Part shown: positions 1-8,937 of the stretch, piece after piece | How positions within the stretch are numbered: the first letter of the stretch is position 1 | Layout of the letters: each line of letters opens with the position of its first letter | Assembly (NCBI RefSeq): GCF_038502225.1 | Contig: NC_091301.1 | Location: 14,469,221 to 14,533,220 of the forward strand | Direction: 5' to 3' | Length of the DNA: 64,000 nt | DNA from: Cherax quadricarinatus | Taxonomy: Eukaryota; Arthropoda; Malacostraca; Decapoda; Parastacidae | The notes under the pieces: model-generated | What the model was told of the DNA's origin: nothing | The model's database searches: none | The model's input: the letters and a program-made list of their open reading frames with translations, nothing else | Program-made: the position numbers and the translations under genes

Positions 1-1165
1 CATCTCTGCCACTATCACCACTACCACTATCTCTGCTACTAACACCCCTACCATCACCATCTCTGCCACTATCACCACCACCACTATCTCTGCTACTAAC
101 ACCCCTACCATCACCATCTCTGCCACTATCACCACTACCACTATCTCTGCTACTAACACCCCTACCATCACCATCTCTGCCACTATCACCACCACCACTA
201 TCTCTGCTACTAACACCCCTACCATCACCATCTCTGCCACTATCACCACTACCACTATCTCTGCTACTAACACCCCTACCATCACCATCTCTGCCACTAT
301 CACCACCACCACTATCTCTGCTACTAACACCCCTACCATCACCATCTCTGCCACTATCACCACTACCACTATCTCTGCTACTAACACCCCTACCATCACC
401 ATCTCTGCCACTATCACCACTACCACTATCTCTGCTACTAACACCCCTACCATCACCATCTCTGCCACTATCACCACTACCACTATCTCTGCTACTAACA
501 CCCCTACCATCACCATCTCTGCCACTATCACCACTACCACTATCTCTGCTACTAACACCCCTACCAACACCACCACCACTATCTCTGCTACTAACACCCC
601 TACCATCACCATCTCTGCCACTATCACCACTACCACTATCTCTGCTACTAACACCCCTACCAACACCACCACCACTATCTCTGCTACTAACACCCCTACC
701 ATCACCATCTCTGCCACTATCACCACTACCACTATCTCTGCTACTAACACCCCTACCAACACCACCACCACTATCTCTGCTACTAACACCCCTACCAACA
801 CCACCACCACTATCTCTGCTACTAACACCCCTACCAACACCACCACCACTATCTCTGCTACTAACACCCCTACCAACACCACCACCACTATCTCTGCTAC
901 TAACACCCCTACCAACACCACCACTATCTCTGCTACTAACACCCCTACCAACACCACCACCACTATCTCTGCTACTAACACCCCTACCAACACCACCACC
1001 ACTATCTCTGCTACTAACACCCCTACCAACACCACCACCACTATCTCTGCTACTAACACCCCTACCAACACCACCACCACTATCTCTGCTACTAACACCC
1101 CTACCAACACCACCACTATCTCTGCTACTAACACCCCTACCATCACCATCATCACCATCTCCGCC
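1..1165. repeat. Minisatellite with 57-bp and 39-bp units
   Basis: The array is already running at base 1. Up to about 560 the unit is 57 bp, with a CATCTCTGCCACTATCACC half followed by a CTGCTACTAACACCCC half. From about 540 onward most units are 39 bp, having lost the first half and gained ACCAACACCACCACC; two 36-bp versions lack one ACC. The short form looks derived from the long one by deletion and local amplification. There is no sign of coding use. Confidence 0.95.
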
Positions 1166-1226
1166 ACTACTACCGCAAGACAGATGCAACTCACACCAAG
1201 ACAAAAGTTACAAGATCAATAAGAGA

Positions 1227-1352
1227 GACGACGCTGGTTAGAGGTATATTAAGCCAAAGCCTACACTCGCCCAGCAATGCATCACCTTCCTCCGCCAGCG
1301 GTGGATGGAGGTGAATCAGGCCACAGAGTGGGATCAGGCGGAGCCCACACTC
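1227..1352. repeat. 80-bp satellite monomers, left part
   Basis: One complete 80-bp unit starts at 1272 (CAGCAATGCATCACC) and is preceded by a partial, internally deleted unit. It matches the units at 2041 and 2121 at roughly 80 per cent. A LINE fragment lies between the left and right monomers. Confidence 0.7.
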
Positions 1353-2023
1353 AAATAATTATGTCAGATGGTCTTTCTTTCAAACACAATAAGGCAAATG
1401 TCACGACAGACATGAAGATATGGTGGATAATGAGAACTTTCAAAACATGGGAAGTAGTGACACTATTCAAACTGCTAATGCTCTAGTTTAAAATATTATT
1501 CAATGTTGACGGTCCCATTCAGGGCAGGAGAGATATCAGAGCAGGAACAGATACCGAGATCATTTACTGCCCGCGTAGAGCCAATAAAGAATTTAAATTA
1601 CTGTTAATGCCTCAAAGTCCTAAATATGTACTCACTGAAGCGGAGGAGAGTACTTGAGGGCCATTTTCCAAATCTGCACACTGCCATAACCAATATACTG
1701 GAGAGAGTGATATGAAAGTGTAAAATAAATCTAGTGAAAAGCAGGGACGGTGTTGGCACAATAGGCGAACACTGTATCAACATCCGTGGTCCCAGACTAT
1801 TCAACATCTTATTAGAAGATATCAGAAACGCTGTTGGAACAAGTGTAGAAGTCTTCAAGAGGAAACTGGACAAGTATCTTCACCAGGTGCCAGATCAACC
1901 AGGCTGTGATGCTTATGTGGGGCAACGGGCCACCAGCAGCAATAGCCTAAATGATCATAGAACCAGACAAGCCTGGTCCAGGGCCGGGTTCTAGGAGTAG
2001 AAAAACTTAAACTCATCAAAGGT
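1353..2023 (+). pseudogene. LINE fragment, type B 3' end, degenerate
   Basis: Decayed C-terminal half of a non-LTR retrotransposon RT protein. Translation near 1359-1486 gives a MSDGLSF start and a WWIMRTFKTW stretch, which aligns with the thumb region seen intact at 4998 (MSEDLTF, GWIMRTFKTRD). The frame is then lost, and it is open again at 1734-1994 (VGTIGEHCINIRGPRLFNIL). The 3' tail carries GGAGTAGAAAAACTT and ACTCATCAAAGGTAT, shared with the copies ending at 20645 and 27850. It is 5'-truncated and frameshifted. Family placement (CR1/Jockey-like) is inferred from motifs only. Confidence 0.8.
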
Positions 2024-2150
2024 ATAGAGGTGTAGCTACCCAGCAATACATCGTCTTCCTCCGCCAGTGGTGGATGGAGGTAAATTAAGCCACAGAAAGG
2101 AATGAGGCGGAGCTTACACTCAACAATATATCGCCTTCCTCCGCTACCAC
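2024..2150. repeat. 80-bp satellite monomers, right part
   Basis: One unit starts at 2041 (CAGCAATACATCGTC) and a second, partial unit at 2121, exactly 80 bp later. They continue the monomer seen at 1272, so the type B LINE between them probably inserted into a short satellite array. Confidence 0.7.
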
Positions 2151-2238
2151 ACTATTGTTAACTATTACCCCAAAATTAGTCAAAGAACTCTCACCGAAAC
2201 TCTAACCCGAACCCGCGGTAATGGTACTGAACCAATAT

Positions 2239-2341
<103 letters not shown>

Positions 2342-2362
2342 AGTGAGGGAGAACAACATGAT

Positions 2363-3330
2363 GTAATGATGTAGGAAGACCTCAGATTCAATGATCATAA
2401 CAATATTGTTAATGCTTCAGCAAGGACAGTGATAGGCTGTATAACTAGAACTTTTAAGACCAGGGATGCTGAGCCAATGATGCTACTCTTCAAATCACTT
2501 GTTCTCTCCAAGCTACAATACTGCCACACATACTGACGGCCTCCTTTACGACAGGTGAGATTGAGCTGGAAAACGTACAGAGAACTTTCACTGCCTGTAT
2601 ACATTCAGTTAAGCATCTGAACTACTGCGAACACTTGAAGTACCTACAACTATACTCTTTAGAACGAAGGCGAGAATGGTACATCATAATTTACACCAGT
2701 CCCTGGAGAGACTGGTCCCACATCTGAACACTTAATAACCCTTAAACTGTCCAAGCAGATCTATGTTCACATGCGTAATGCTCCAAAAGTAGATCTACGT
2801 TTTTTCACATATTTTCAAATATAACAAAAAAAAGTAGATCAAAGTTTTTTTTACACGTTTTCAAATGTAAAAAAAGAAAAGAAGATCTACTTTTTTTACA
2901 TACTTTCAAATGTTGAAAAAACGTAGATCTACGTTTGGACAGTTTAAGGGTTAAATCACTCCACTTGACAACAAGAGATTTGGCAGACGGTGTAAAATAC
3001 CTCCAATAAAAGGCAGGGGAGCGACGGGTACACACACACAGAGAACTCGATGAGTGTCAGAGGTCACTGACGTTTTCAACGCTCTCTTTCCGTGTATAAG
3101 AGAAATTACTAATAAACCTCCGGCTGTCTTCAAGAAGGAACAGGTTCCTCCAGTCAGTTCCTGGTCAACCGGACTGTGGTTCGTATACTGGAAAGCGTGC
3201 TGCCAGCAATAACAGCCTCACTGATCAGATCATGATTTATCAGGAAGCCTCATCTGGCACTGGGCAGCGGGGACGTTAACTGCAGGAAACGTCCGTTAGG
3301 TAATCAACAGTAGTTGATACCTGAAGGATG
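2363..3330 (+). pseudogene. LINE fragment, type A-like, split by a MITE
   Basis: A degenerate RT C-terminal region runs from about 2363 (TAGAACTTTTAAGACCAGGG corresponds to RTFKTRD) through the LERRREWYIIIYT segment near 2660. It stops at 2734, where a 212-bp inverted-repeat element is inserted. It resumes at 2955 with ATCACTCCACTTGACAACAA (ITPL..NK) and GGCAGACGGTGTAAAATACC, and runs to the 3' end near 3330. Joining the two halves restores collinearity with the intact copy at 4926. Several frameshifts and stops are present, so it is non-functional. Confidence 0.85.
2735..2954. mobile_element. piggyBac-like MITE nested in a LINE
   Basis: Perfect 19-bp terminal inverted repeats, TAACCCTTAAACTGTCCAA at 2736-2754 and its complement at 2935-2953. 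With termini read as CCCTTAAAC (2739) and GTTTAAGGG (2950), the flanks are ATAA (2735-2738) and TTAA (2951-2954), which fits a once-mutated TTAA target duplication. CCC termini plus TTAA targets are the known signature of piggyBac-type transposons. The 212-bp interior has no coding capacity. It holds about three diverged copies of a roughly 47-bp motif built around the palindrome CGTAGATCTACG followed by T-rich DNA. Confidence 0.75.
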
Positions 3331-3690
3331 TAGGAACAGCAATAATAACCACAGAAGCAACAGCAACCGCAGCAGTACCACGCCCAAGAGTGAGAATCTA
3401 GTCTTCCAGGGAAAGCTAAGGAAAAAATGTCAAGGAAAATGTAGTGAGAGAGTGGGGGGGGGGAGGTGAAGGCGCACCCCAGCGTGTCAAGAACACAACA
3501 GAGAGGGAAAATGAGGTAGTAGTAGCAGCAGCAGGGGTAGTAGAAATATATTTCGACAGAAACAGTGGCCAGGTGTTGACAATGTCACTTTCCATTGCGT
3601 GGCCGAATAAGAAAAAGAAAAATATAAAGGAGTCAGTTGAAGAGATTTACAGTAGCAGTTGAGGTGAACTATAGTGCAAGAACTGACAAC
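3331..3690. other. No recognisable feature
   Basis: Unique-looking DNA with a CAG/CAA-rich stretch near 3352-3380 and a G run at 3457-3465. I see no credible gene. Confidence 0.6.
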
Positions 3691-3850
3691 AGACTGAAAA
3701 GAACAAAAAGGTACAATACCATGACTAGAACAATACACAAATAACCTGCATATAGAAGAGGAGCTTACTACGACGTTTCGGTCCGACCTGGACCGAAGCG
3801 TCGTCGTAAGATCCTCTCTCCTATATGAGGGTTATCTGTGTAAGAGACTC
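3691..3850. mobile_element. Fold-back element family F1, copy 1
   Basis: A long near-palindrome. The left arm runs from ACACAAATAACCTGCATATA (3735) through GAGCTTACTACGACGTTTCG; the right arm returns through GACCGAAGCGTCGTCGTAAG to GAGGGTTATCTGTGT (about 3841). The outer left sequence (GAACAAAAAGGTACAATACC) matches, inverted, the outer right arms of the copies at 21.9 kb and 38.2 kb, so this copy has lost its outer right arm. No coding capacity. Confidence 0.85.
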
Positions 3851-3886
3851 GGAAGTACTGAAGAAAACAACGAAGGTATACAGAGG

Positions 3887-4342
3887 GATACCTGGAGGTT
3901 ATTCCGGGGATCAACGCCCCCGCGGCCCGGTCCACGACCAGGCCTCCCGATGGATCAGGGCCTGATCAACTAGGCTGTTACTGCTGGCCGCACGCAGTCC
4001 GACGTACGAGCCACAGCCCGGCTGATCCGGCACCGACTTTAGGTATCTCCAGCTCTCTCTTGAAGGCAGCCAGGGGTTTATTGGCAATTCCCCTAATGCT
4101 TGATGGGAGGCTGTTGAACAGTTTTGGGCCCCGGACACTTATGGTGTTTTCTCTTAGTGTACCAATGGCGCCCCTACTTTTTATTGGCGGCATTTTGCAT
4201 CGCCTGCCCAGTCTTTTACTTTCGTAGGGAGTGATTTCTGTGTGCAGATTTGGGACCATTCCTTCCAAGATTTTCCAAGTGTAGATTATGATATATCTCT
4301 CCCTCCTGCGTTCCAACGAGTACAAGTCAAGTGCTTCCAAGG
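3887..4342 (-). pseudogene. LINE fragment, type A 3' end
   Basis: On the minus strand this encodes IYTWKILEGMVPNLHTEITP, then KSRGAIGTLRENTISVRGPK and SSIRGIANKPLAAFKREL, then the terminal PDQPGCGSYVGLRA block. It is very similar to the copy at 4926-5730. The 3' end reads, in the minus sense, ATAACCTCCAGGTATCC. The match stops abruptly at 4342, so it is 5'-truncated. A 20-bp minisatellite begins some 80 bp beyond. Confidence 0.92.
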
Positions 4343-4424
4343 ATAGGTACTGAAGGGCTGGGAAAGATTGAAAGAAAGATTGAAGGAATGGTATGGGAAG
4401 AACTGGAGGAAGCTGGCAAGCGCT

Positions 4425-4562
4425 GGTGAAGGTTGGCAAGGACTGGAGAAGGTTGGCAAAGACTGGAGAAGGTTGGCAAGGACTGGAGAAGGTTGGCAAA
4501 GACTGGAGAAGGTTGGCAAGGACTGGAGAAGGTTGGCAAGGACTGGAGAAGGTTGGCAAGGA
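4425..4562. repeat. 20-bp minisatellite
   Basis: Six to seven units of GGTTGGCAAGGACTGGAGAA, alternating AAGGACTGG and AAAGACTGG variants. Open frames on both strands across it are array artefacts. Confidence 0.95.
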
Positions 4563-4925
4563 GTGAGGGTGGGGTCCGGGGCAGCCACCACCACCACTAC
4601 AGGAAGCTCACCATCGCCTAGTTCCGGCCAGAAGACCGTTAGTAATAAAACCTGGTTGATGACCAGACACGAACACGCACGACCACACGCGCACGACCCC
4701 ACACACGCACGACCACACGCGCACGACCCCACACGTACGACCACACGCCTGCGCGCCGCAGTAGGCCTTGATCCAGCAACATCACCTTCAGGATCCAGTG
4801 AACCATGAAGGAGGATCTGGTTAAGACTAAAACCAGACTCAGTGTTGATAATACCTAAGTGCTCATTACACTCTGCCATATAACTCACTTTCTCATGTTT
4901 GGCATAATCACCTTCACCATACCCT
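4563..4925. other. GC-rich spacer with short CACACGCGCACGACC repeats
   Basis: Positions 4675-4750 hold a short irregular tandem of CACACGCGCACGACCC-type units. The rest is unique DNA without a recognisable gene. Confidence 0.6.
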
Positions 4926-5730
4926 AGAACAGAGTATACTACTGACTCCGGCCATACAATAGAGCGGAAAAATAATGTAAGGGACCTGGGAGTAGTAATG
5001 TCTGAGGATCTCACTTTCAAGGATCACAACAGTGCCACGATCGCACGTGCAAAGAAAATGATAGGATGGATAATGAGAACTTTCAAAACGAGAGATGCCA
5101 AGCCCATGATGATCCTTTTCAAATCACTTGTTCTCTCTAGGCTGGAATACTGCTGTACATTAACATCTCCATTCAAAGCAGGTGAAATCGCAGATCTAGA
5201 GAGTGTACAGAGATCCTTTACTGCACGTATAAGTTCTGTCAAGCACCTTAACTACTGGGAACGCTTGGAAGCACTTGACTTGTACTCGTTGGAACGCAGG
5301 AGGGAGAGATATATCATAATCTACACTTGGAAAATCTTGGCAGGAATGGTCCCAAATCTGCACACAGAAATCACTCCCTACGAAAGACTGGGCAGGCGAT
5401 GCAAAATGCCGCCAATAAAAAGTAGGGGCGCCATTGGTACACTAAGGAAAAACACCATAAGTGTCCGGGGCCCAAAACTGTTCAACAGCCTCCCATCAAG
5501 CATTACGGGAATTGCCAATAAACCCCTGGCTGCCTTCAAGAGAGAGCTGGACAGATACCTAAAGTCAGTGCCGGATCAGCCGGGCTGTGGCTCGTACGCT
5601 GGACTGCGTGCGGTCAGCACTAACAGCCTAGTTGATCAGGTCCTGATCCATCGGGAGGCCTGGTCATGGACCGGGCCGCGGGGGCGTTGATCCCCGGAAT
5701 AACCTCCAGGTAACACCCGAAGGATACCTG
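4926..5730 (+). pseudogene. LINE type A, C-terminal RT fragment (longest clean copy)
   Basis: A 230-residue open frame at 4998-5690 covers the C-terminal part of a LINE reverse transcriptase. It contains MSEDLTFKDHNSATI, KKMIGWIMRTFKTRDAKPMM, SRLEYCC, LERRRERYIIIYTWKI, then the GAIGTLRKNTISVRGPKLFN and PGCGSYAGLRA blocks, and ends in GPRGR-stop. The 5' edge (ACAGAGTATACTACTGACTC) matches position 31591, so the copy starts inside ORF2; the catalytic FADD box, N-terminal RT and endonuclease are missing. The 3' end has no poly(A) and finishes in AACCTCCAGGTAAC, a short terminal repeat as in CR1-type LINEs. It cannot work alone. The good reading frame suggests a fairly recent insertion. Confidence 0.9.
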
Positions 5731-5732
5731 AA

Positions 5733-5915
5733 ACAATGTTGTCGGGGGTCACCGCCCCCGCGGCCCGGTCCCAGACCAGGCCTCCTGCTGTATTAATGCC
5801 TCATCAGCCAGGCTTATCAAAAATCACACGACAAATACATTAAAAATGTATTTTTACTCCAAAAGTGACCAAAATCATATTTATAAAAAATTTCTGCTGG
5901 CCGTACGCACTTGAG
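5733..5915 (-). pseudogene. LINE type A 3' terminus, interrupted
   Basis: In the minus sense this is the terminal CGGGCCGCGGGGGCGGTGAC segment, lying tail-to-tail with the preceding plus-strand copy. The alignment breaks at 5813 and resumes at about 5888 (CTGCTGGCCGTACGCAC), so roughly 75 bp of AT-rich DNA is inserted; this insert contains the small inverted repeat AAATACATTAAAAATGTATT. Confidence 0.7.
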
Positions 5916-6093
5916 TCTTTATTAGTAAGATGTTTCCACTTTAATTTCCATGTAATATACTCGGCATGTCCTCTCCACTAGTGAACTGGCAATTCTGAAT
6001 ACAGCAGTTCTGGAGCCCCGATGTTGTATTAATTGTTCAGTTCGACCGACAGCGCAAGAGATGGCTCTTCATCACTCGTTCACTAGTCTAGTT

Positions 6094-6134
6094 CACTCCT
6101 GTTATGAGTGACTCTTGAAGTCATAACAGGAGTG
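6094..6134. repeat. Perfect hairpin, 14-bp arms
   Basis: CACTCCTGTTATGA (6094-6107) is perfectly inverted at 6121-6134 across a 13-bp loop. The flanks (5916-6297) are unique DNA with no recognisable gene. Confidence 0.8.
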
Positions 6135-6297
6135 TCTTATCGTTATCATGTTGATTTAACTTTGTAAATATTGCACATAGTGGTGAAGGAATATACTGGT
6201 AAAGGAAATCTACCCTTTCTGTGACTGCCTTGCCCTGTTATTGCCAGGTTGCTTCTAGCTATGTTGCTGAAATGGTTACTGCAAGGTGCAACAAGCC

Positions 6298-6480
6298 AGC
6301 TTTACGCTCTCCCTTGGAACTTCCCACAGCTTTACTCTCTCCCTTGGAGCTTCCCAGAGTTTTATTCGTCCCCATGGAGCGTCCCCCAGCTTTACTCTCT
6401 ACCTTGAAGCGTCCCACAGCTTTACTCTCTACCTTGGAGCGTCCCACAGCTTTACTCTCTACCTTGGAGCTTCCCACAGG
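6298..6480. repeat. 30-bp minisatellite
   Basis: About six units containing AGCTTTACTCTCTACCTTGG and GAGCGTCCCAC. The unit length is a multiple of three, which explains the several open frames over it. Confidence 0.93.
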
Positions 6481-7490
6481 TCACCTCACCCTTCCCCCTC
6501 GCCTCACATCCCTTCATGGAACCTTTATGAAGTAGGGGAGCAGAGGCCGGCTTGATCCCCCCTTGACACCATGTACATACAACAAGGGTCTGGTGGGGAG
6601 AGCCAGGAAAGGAGGGCCCCTCCCCACCCCACTCTTCTCTAAACCACCCCTTGTAGATTCTAACGAGGTAATGATACGATGTGAACGTCCGTGTTTAACA
6701 CTGAGTATACTGAGTGTATGGAGGGAGGGAGGGAGGGAGGGGAGGAGGAGTGCCCTGCACTCTCCAACGCATCATGGGTCATGTGGAGGACAGAGAATCA
6801 GCGAATCACCCTTCAACCCTGCCCGCCCAGGCACAGTGCCATCCTGGCCTCACGTGTGAGTGTTGTAGTGTGGAGGACGTGCCATCTGGTTGTCAACTGT
6901 GGGTACCCAGCTGTGGGTAATGTGAACACCAGAGTGACTGAGTGGGTGGATGGGTATGCTAGAAGACGGGTAGGCGGGAGGCTAGGCGCGCAAAAGGGCA
7001 GTAATGAGGAAGGTTCCTGAGAGGAACACATCAGAGCACTCTGTACTTCCACCAGAGTGGCAGTCATGAGCAAGATTCCTGAGAATAATACCTCACACAA
7101 CCAGCACTCTGCCCTACCATCAGCATCTTTGCTTGCAACTTGTTTGCGTAAGTTTTACTACAATAACTTGAGATATAACAAAGGATCTTTGACACCAGAC
7201 AATGTCACATACATATAACACATTACATTTACATTAGTTTTGGTTGGTTAGATTCCCGTTAATTCCTGATCAGCAGACATTATGTTGAGAACTCCACTTG
7301 TGAGGCTGACAGTACGTATTGTACTGTCTTGATGTAAGTTCCCTGTGTGGTCTTCCTAGTCAATTCGCATATGTAGATATGTAAGTTGAAATTACAACTA
7401 CGTAACAGTGAGTAAGTAACAAGTATCTTACGAAGTAGTGGCCCACCGACACATGTATCCCACTGCTGTGCTAGCAATTACTTCGACAAG
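6481..7490. other. Unique DNA without a recognised gene
   Basis: Contains a short GGGA run (6720-6745). Short open frames in several phases lack splice context or recognisable motifs. I see nothing I can name. Confidence 0.5.
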
Positions 7491-7552
7491 TGGTGGAGAC
7501 AGATACTGAACACAGTTACAATATGTGGTGGAGACAGATACTGAACACAGTT
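7491..7552. repeat. 34-bp tandem duplication
   Basis: GTGGTGGAGACAGATACTGA followed by ACACAGTT occurs twice, 34 bp apart. Confidence 0.85.
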
Positions 7553-7599
7553 TCATGAGAAGGTATTGACAGCCCCAGCAAGAACAATTAGGTGAACAG

Positions 7600-7705
7600 A
7601 ACATCCTGCAGAGTGTCAGCACAAACTAGGCTGCGGTGCCTATATAGGATTGCCTACTGCAGGTCAACCAAGAGGCCTGATCCAAGACTGAGTCACGGGA
7701 AGCGA
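7600..7705 (+). pseudogene. LINE 3'-end fragment (weak)
   Basis: The order CAGAGTGTCAGCACAAACTA, GGCTGCGGTGCCTATATAGG, GGTCAACCAAGAGGCCTGAT, AAGACTGAGTCACGGG parallels the terminal block of the LINE copy at 14395-14540. No reading frame is preserved. Confidence 0.5.
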
Positions 7706-8395
7706 TGGTCCGCTGAAATCATCACTATTGATGATAGATGCGACGCAAGAAGCCACTTGTTGTTTTAACACCGGTTTGGCTGGTGAACACTGTTCTACTG
7801 TGGTGGATGAGTGGCAGTATTAGTGTTGTACAAGGTGGAAATACTGGTGCTGTACAAGGTAGAGGTTCATCAATACCGCGCGTGCACTCACTGCCACTAA
7901 CCAACATCAACTGCCATTAATATCACTACCAACTGTTGCCACAACCCTTCCTCTGCGGCAGCCGTTAACGTCCTAACATAACTACCTAGTGATTCACTAC
8001 GCCCTCACGCCCTTGCCCACGCCCGCACGCACGCACATGCTGTACTTCACAACAAAGGCAACTATGCGGCCACACAGATGCTTGAGTCAGTGATGTGTGT
8101 ACTATCTTGGTTCCTACACTCACCCTACAACTCATCTAGCAAATTATACACACAACCATGAGGTACTGTTCAACTCAGTGCACTGGAATACGTACTGGCA
8201 CACCCACATGTACATCTATAGAAACAGAGGGATACATAGTTTTAAGTTAAGACAGTAAGAAAGATATAACAGGAAAGTCAAGATTGGCTGGATGACATTT
8301 TCATACATTGTAATTATTATTCTTATTGTAAGGGAGACACACTAAAACAGTAAGGGTAATATACCGTCTGGATAATAGGATGCAATCATGTTCGA
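7706..8395. other. Unique DNA without a recognised gene
   Basis: Includes CACGCCC/GCACGCACGCAC simple sequence around 8005-8040. No supported gene. Confidence 0.5.
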
Positions 8396-8570
8396 TCCAA
8401 AGACGGGAAGAACTCCAATTCCTTGGATGAAGAACCCTTCGCCAGTATGAAGGAACCTCCCTAAAGGGCCTAGATTGCGAGACAATCTTTGACACAGTGC
8501 CACAACACAGACTAGGTTACACACTATAAAAACGAGGAAAATATCAGGAAGTAACATCAGAGAGAATGAG
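8396..8570 (+). pseudogene. LINE reverse transcriptase N-terminal fragment
   Basis: GACAATCTTTGACACAGTGC gives TIFDTVP, and the context (TIFDTVPQHRLGY) matches the conserved AFDTVPH motif of non-LTR reverse transcriptases. The preceding CCAATTCCTTGGATGAAGAA is, from memory, part of a dispersed decapod repeat that precedes such fragments. A stop follows within ten codons. Confidence 0.55.
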
Positions 8571-8937
8571 GGTACATTATAGAGGGCGTATTCATTATAA
8601 TGGAATCCCTACTCTACCACTGAGCTTTATAATACACGTTAGAAAGGGACTGTCACACAATTTTGTTGACAATGAAACACTTGTTATCTGCTTATATCAG
8701 TTAATGGTTCTAGTTGGAGGAACTGACTTAGAGTAGAAAGGAAAAAATACAGGAATAATGTCAGTAAAAATTTGTAATATTAATAAAGAAACACGCAAGA
8801 AACTGAAATGACTACTGAATGTCAGTAAAAATTTGTAAGATTTTCCTCGTGTTTTATAAATTTACGAGTCAGAAAATAAAATACCAAGAGTACAAAAAAA
8901 AATGTGCTTTTATATATTTATGCACGAGGAGTGTGTC
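8571..8937. other. AT-rich spacer
   Basis: Contains AATGTCAGTAAAAATTTGTAA twice (near 8758 and 8818). No gene seen. Confidence 0.6.

Noticed and set aside
4368..5020. Open frames fusing a Gly-Trp-rich or Ser-Pro-rich region to LINE sequence
   Set aside because: They combine the 20-bp minisatellite with spacer and LINE sequence; no evidence of a real fusion gene.
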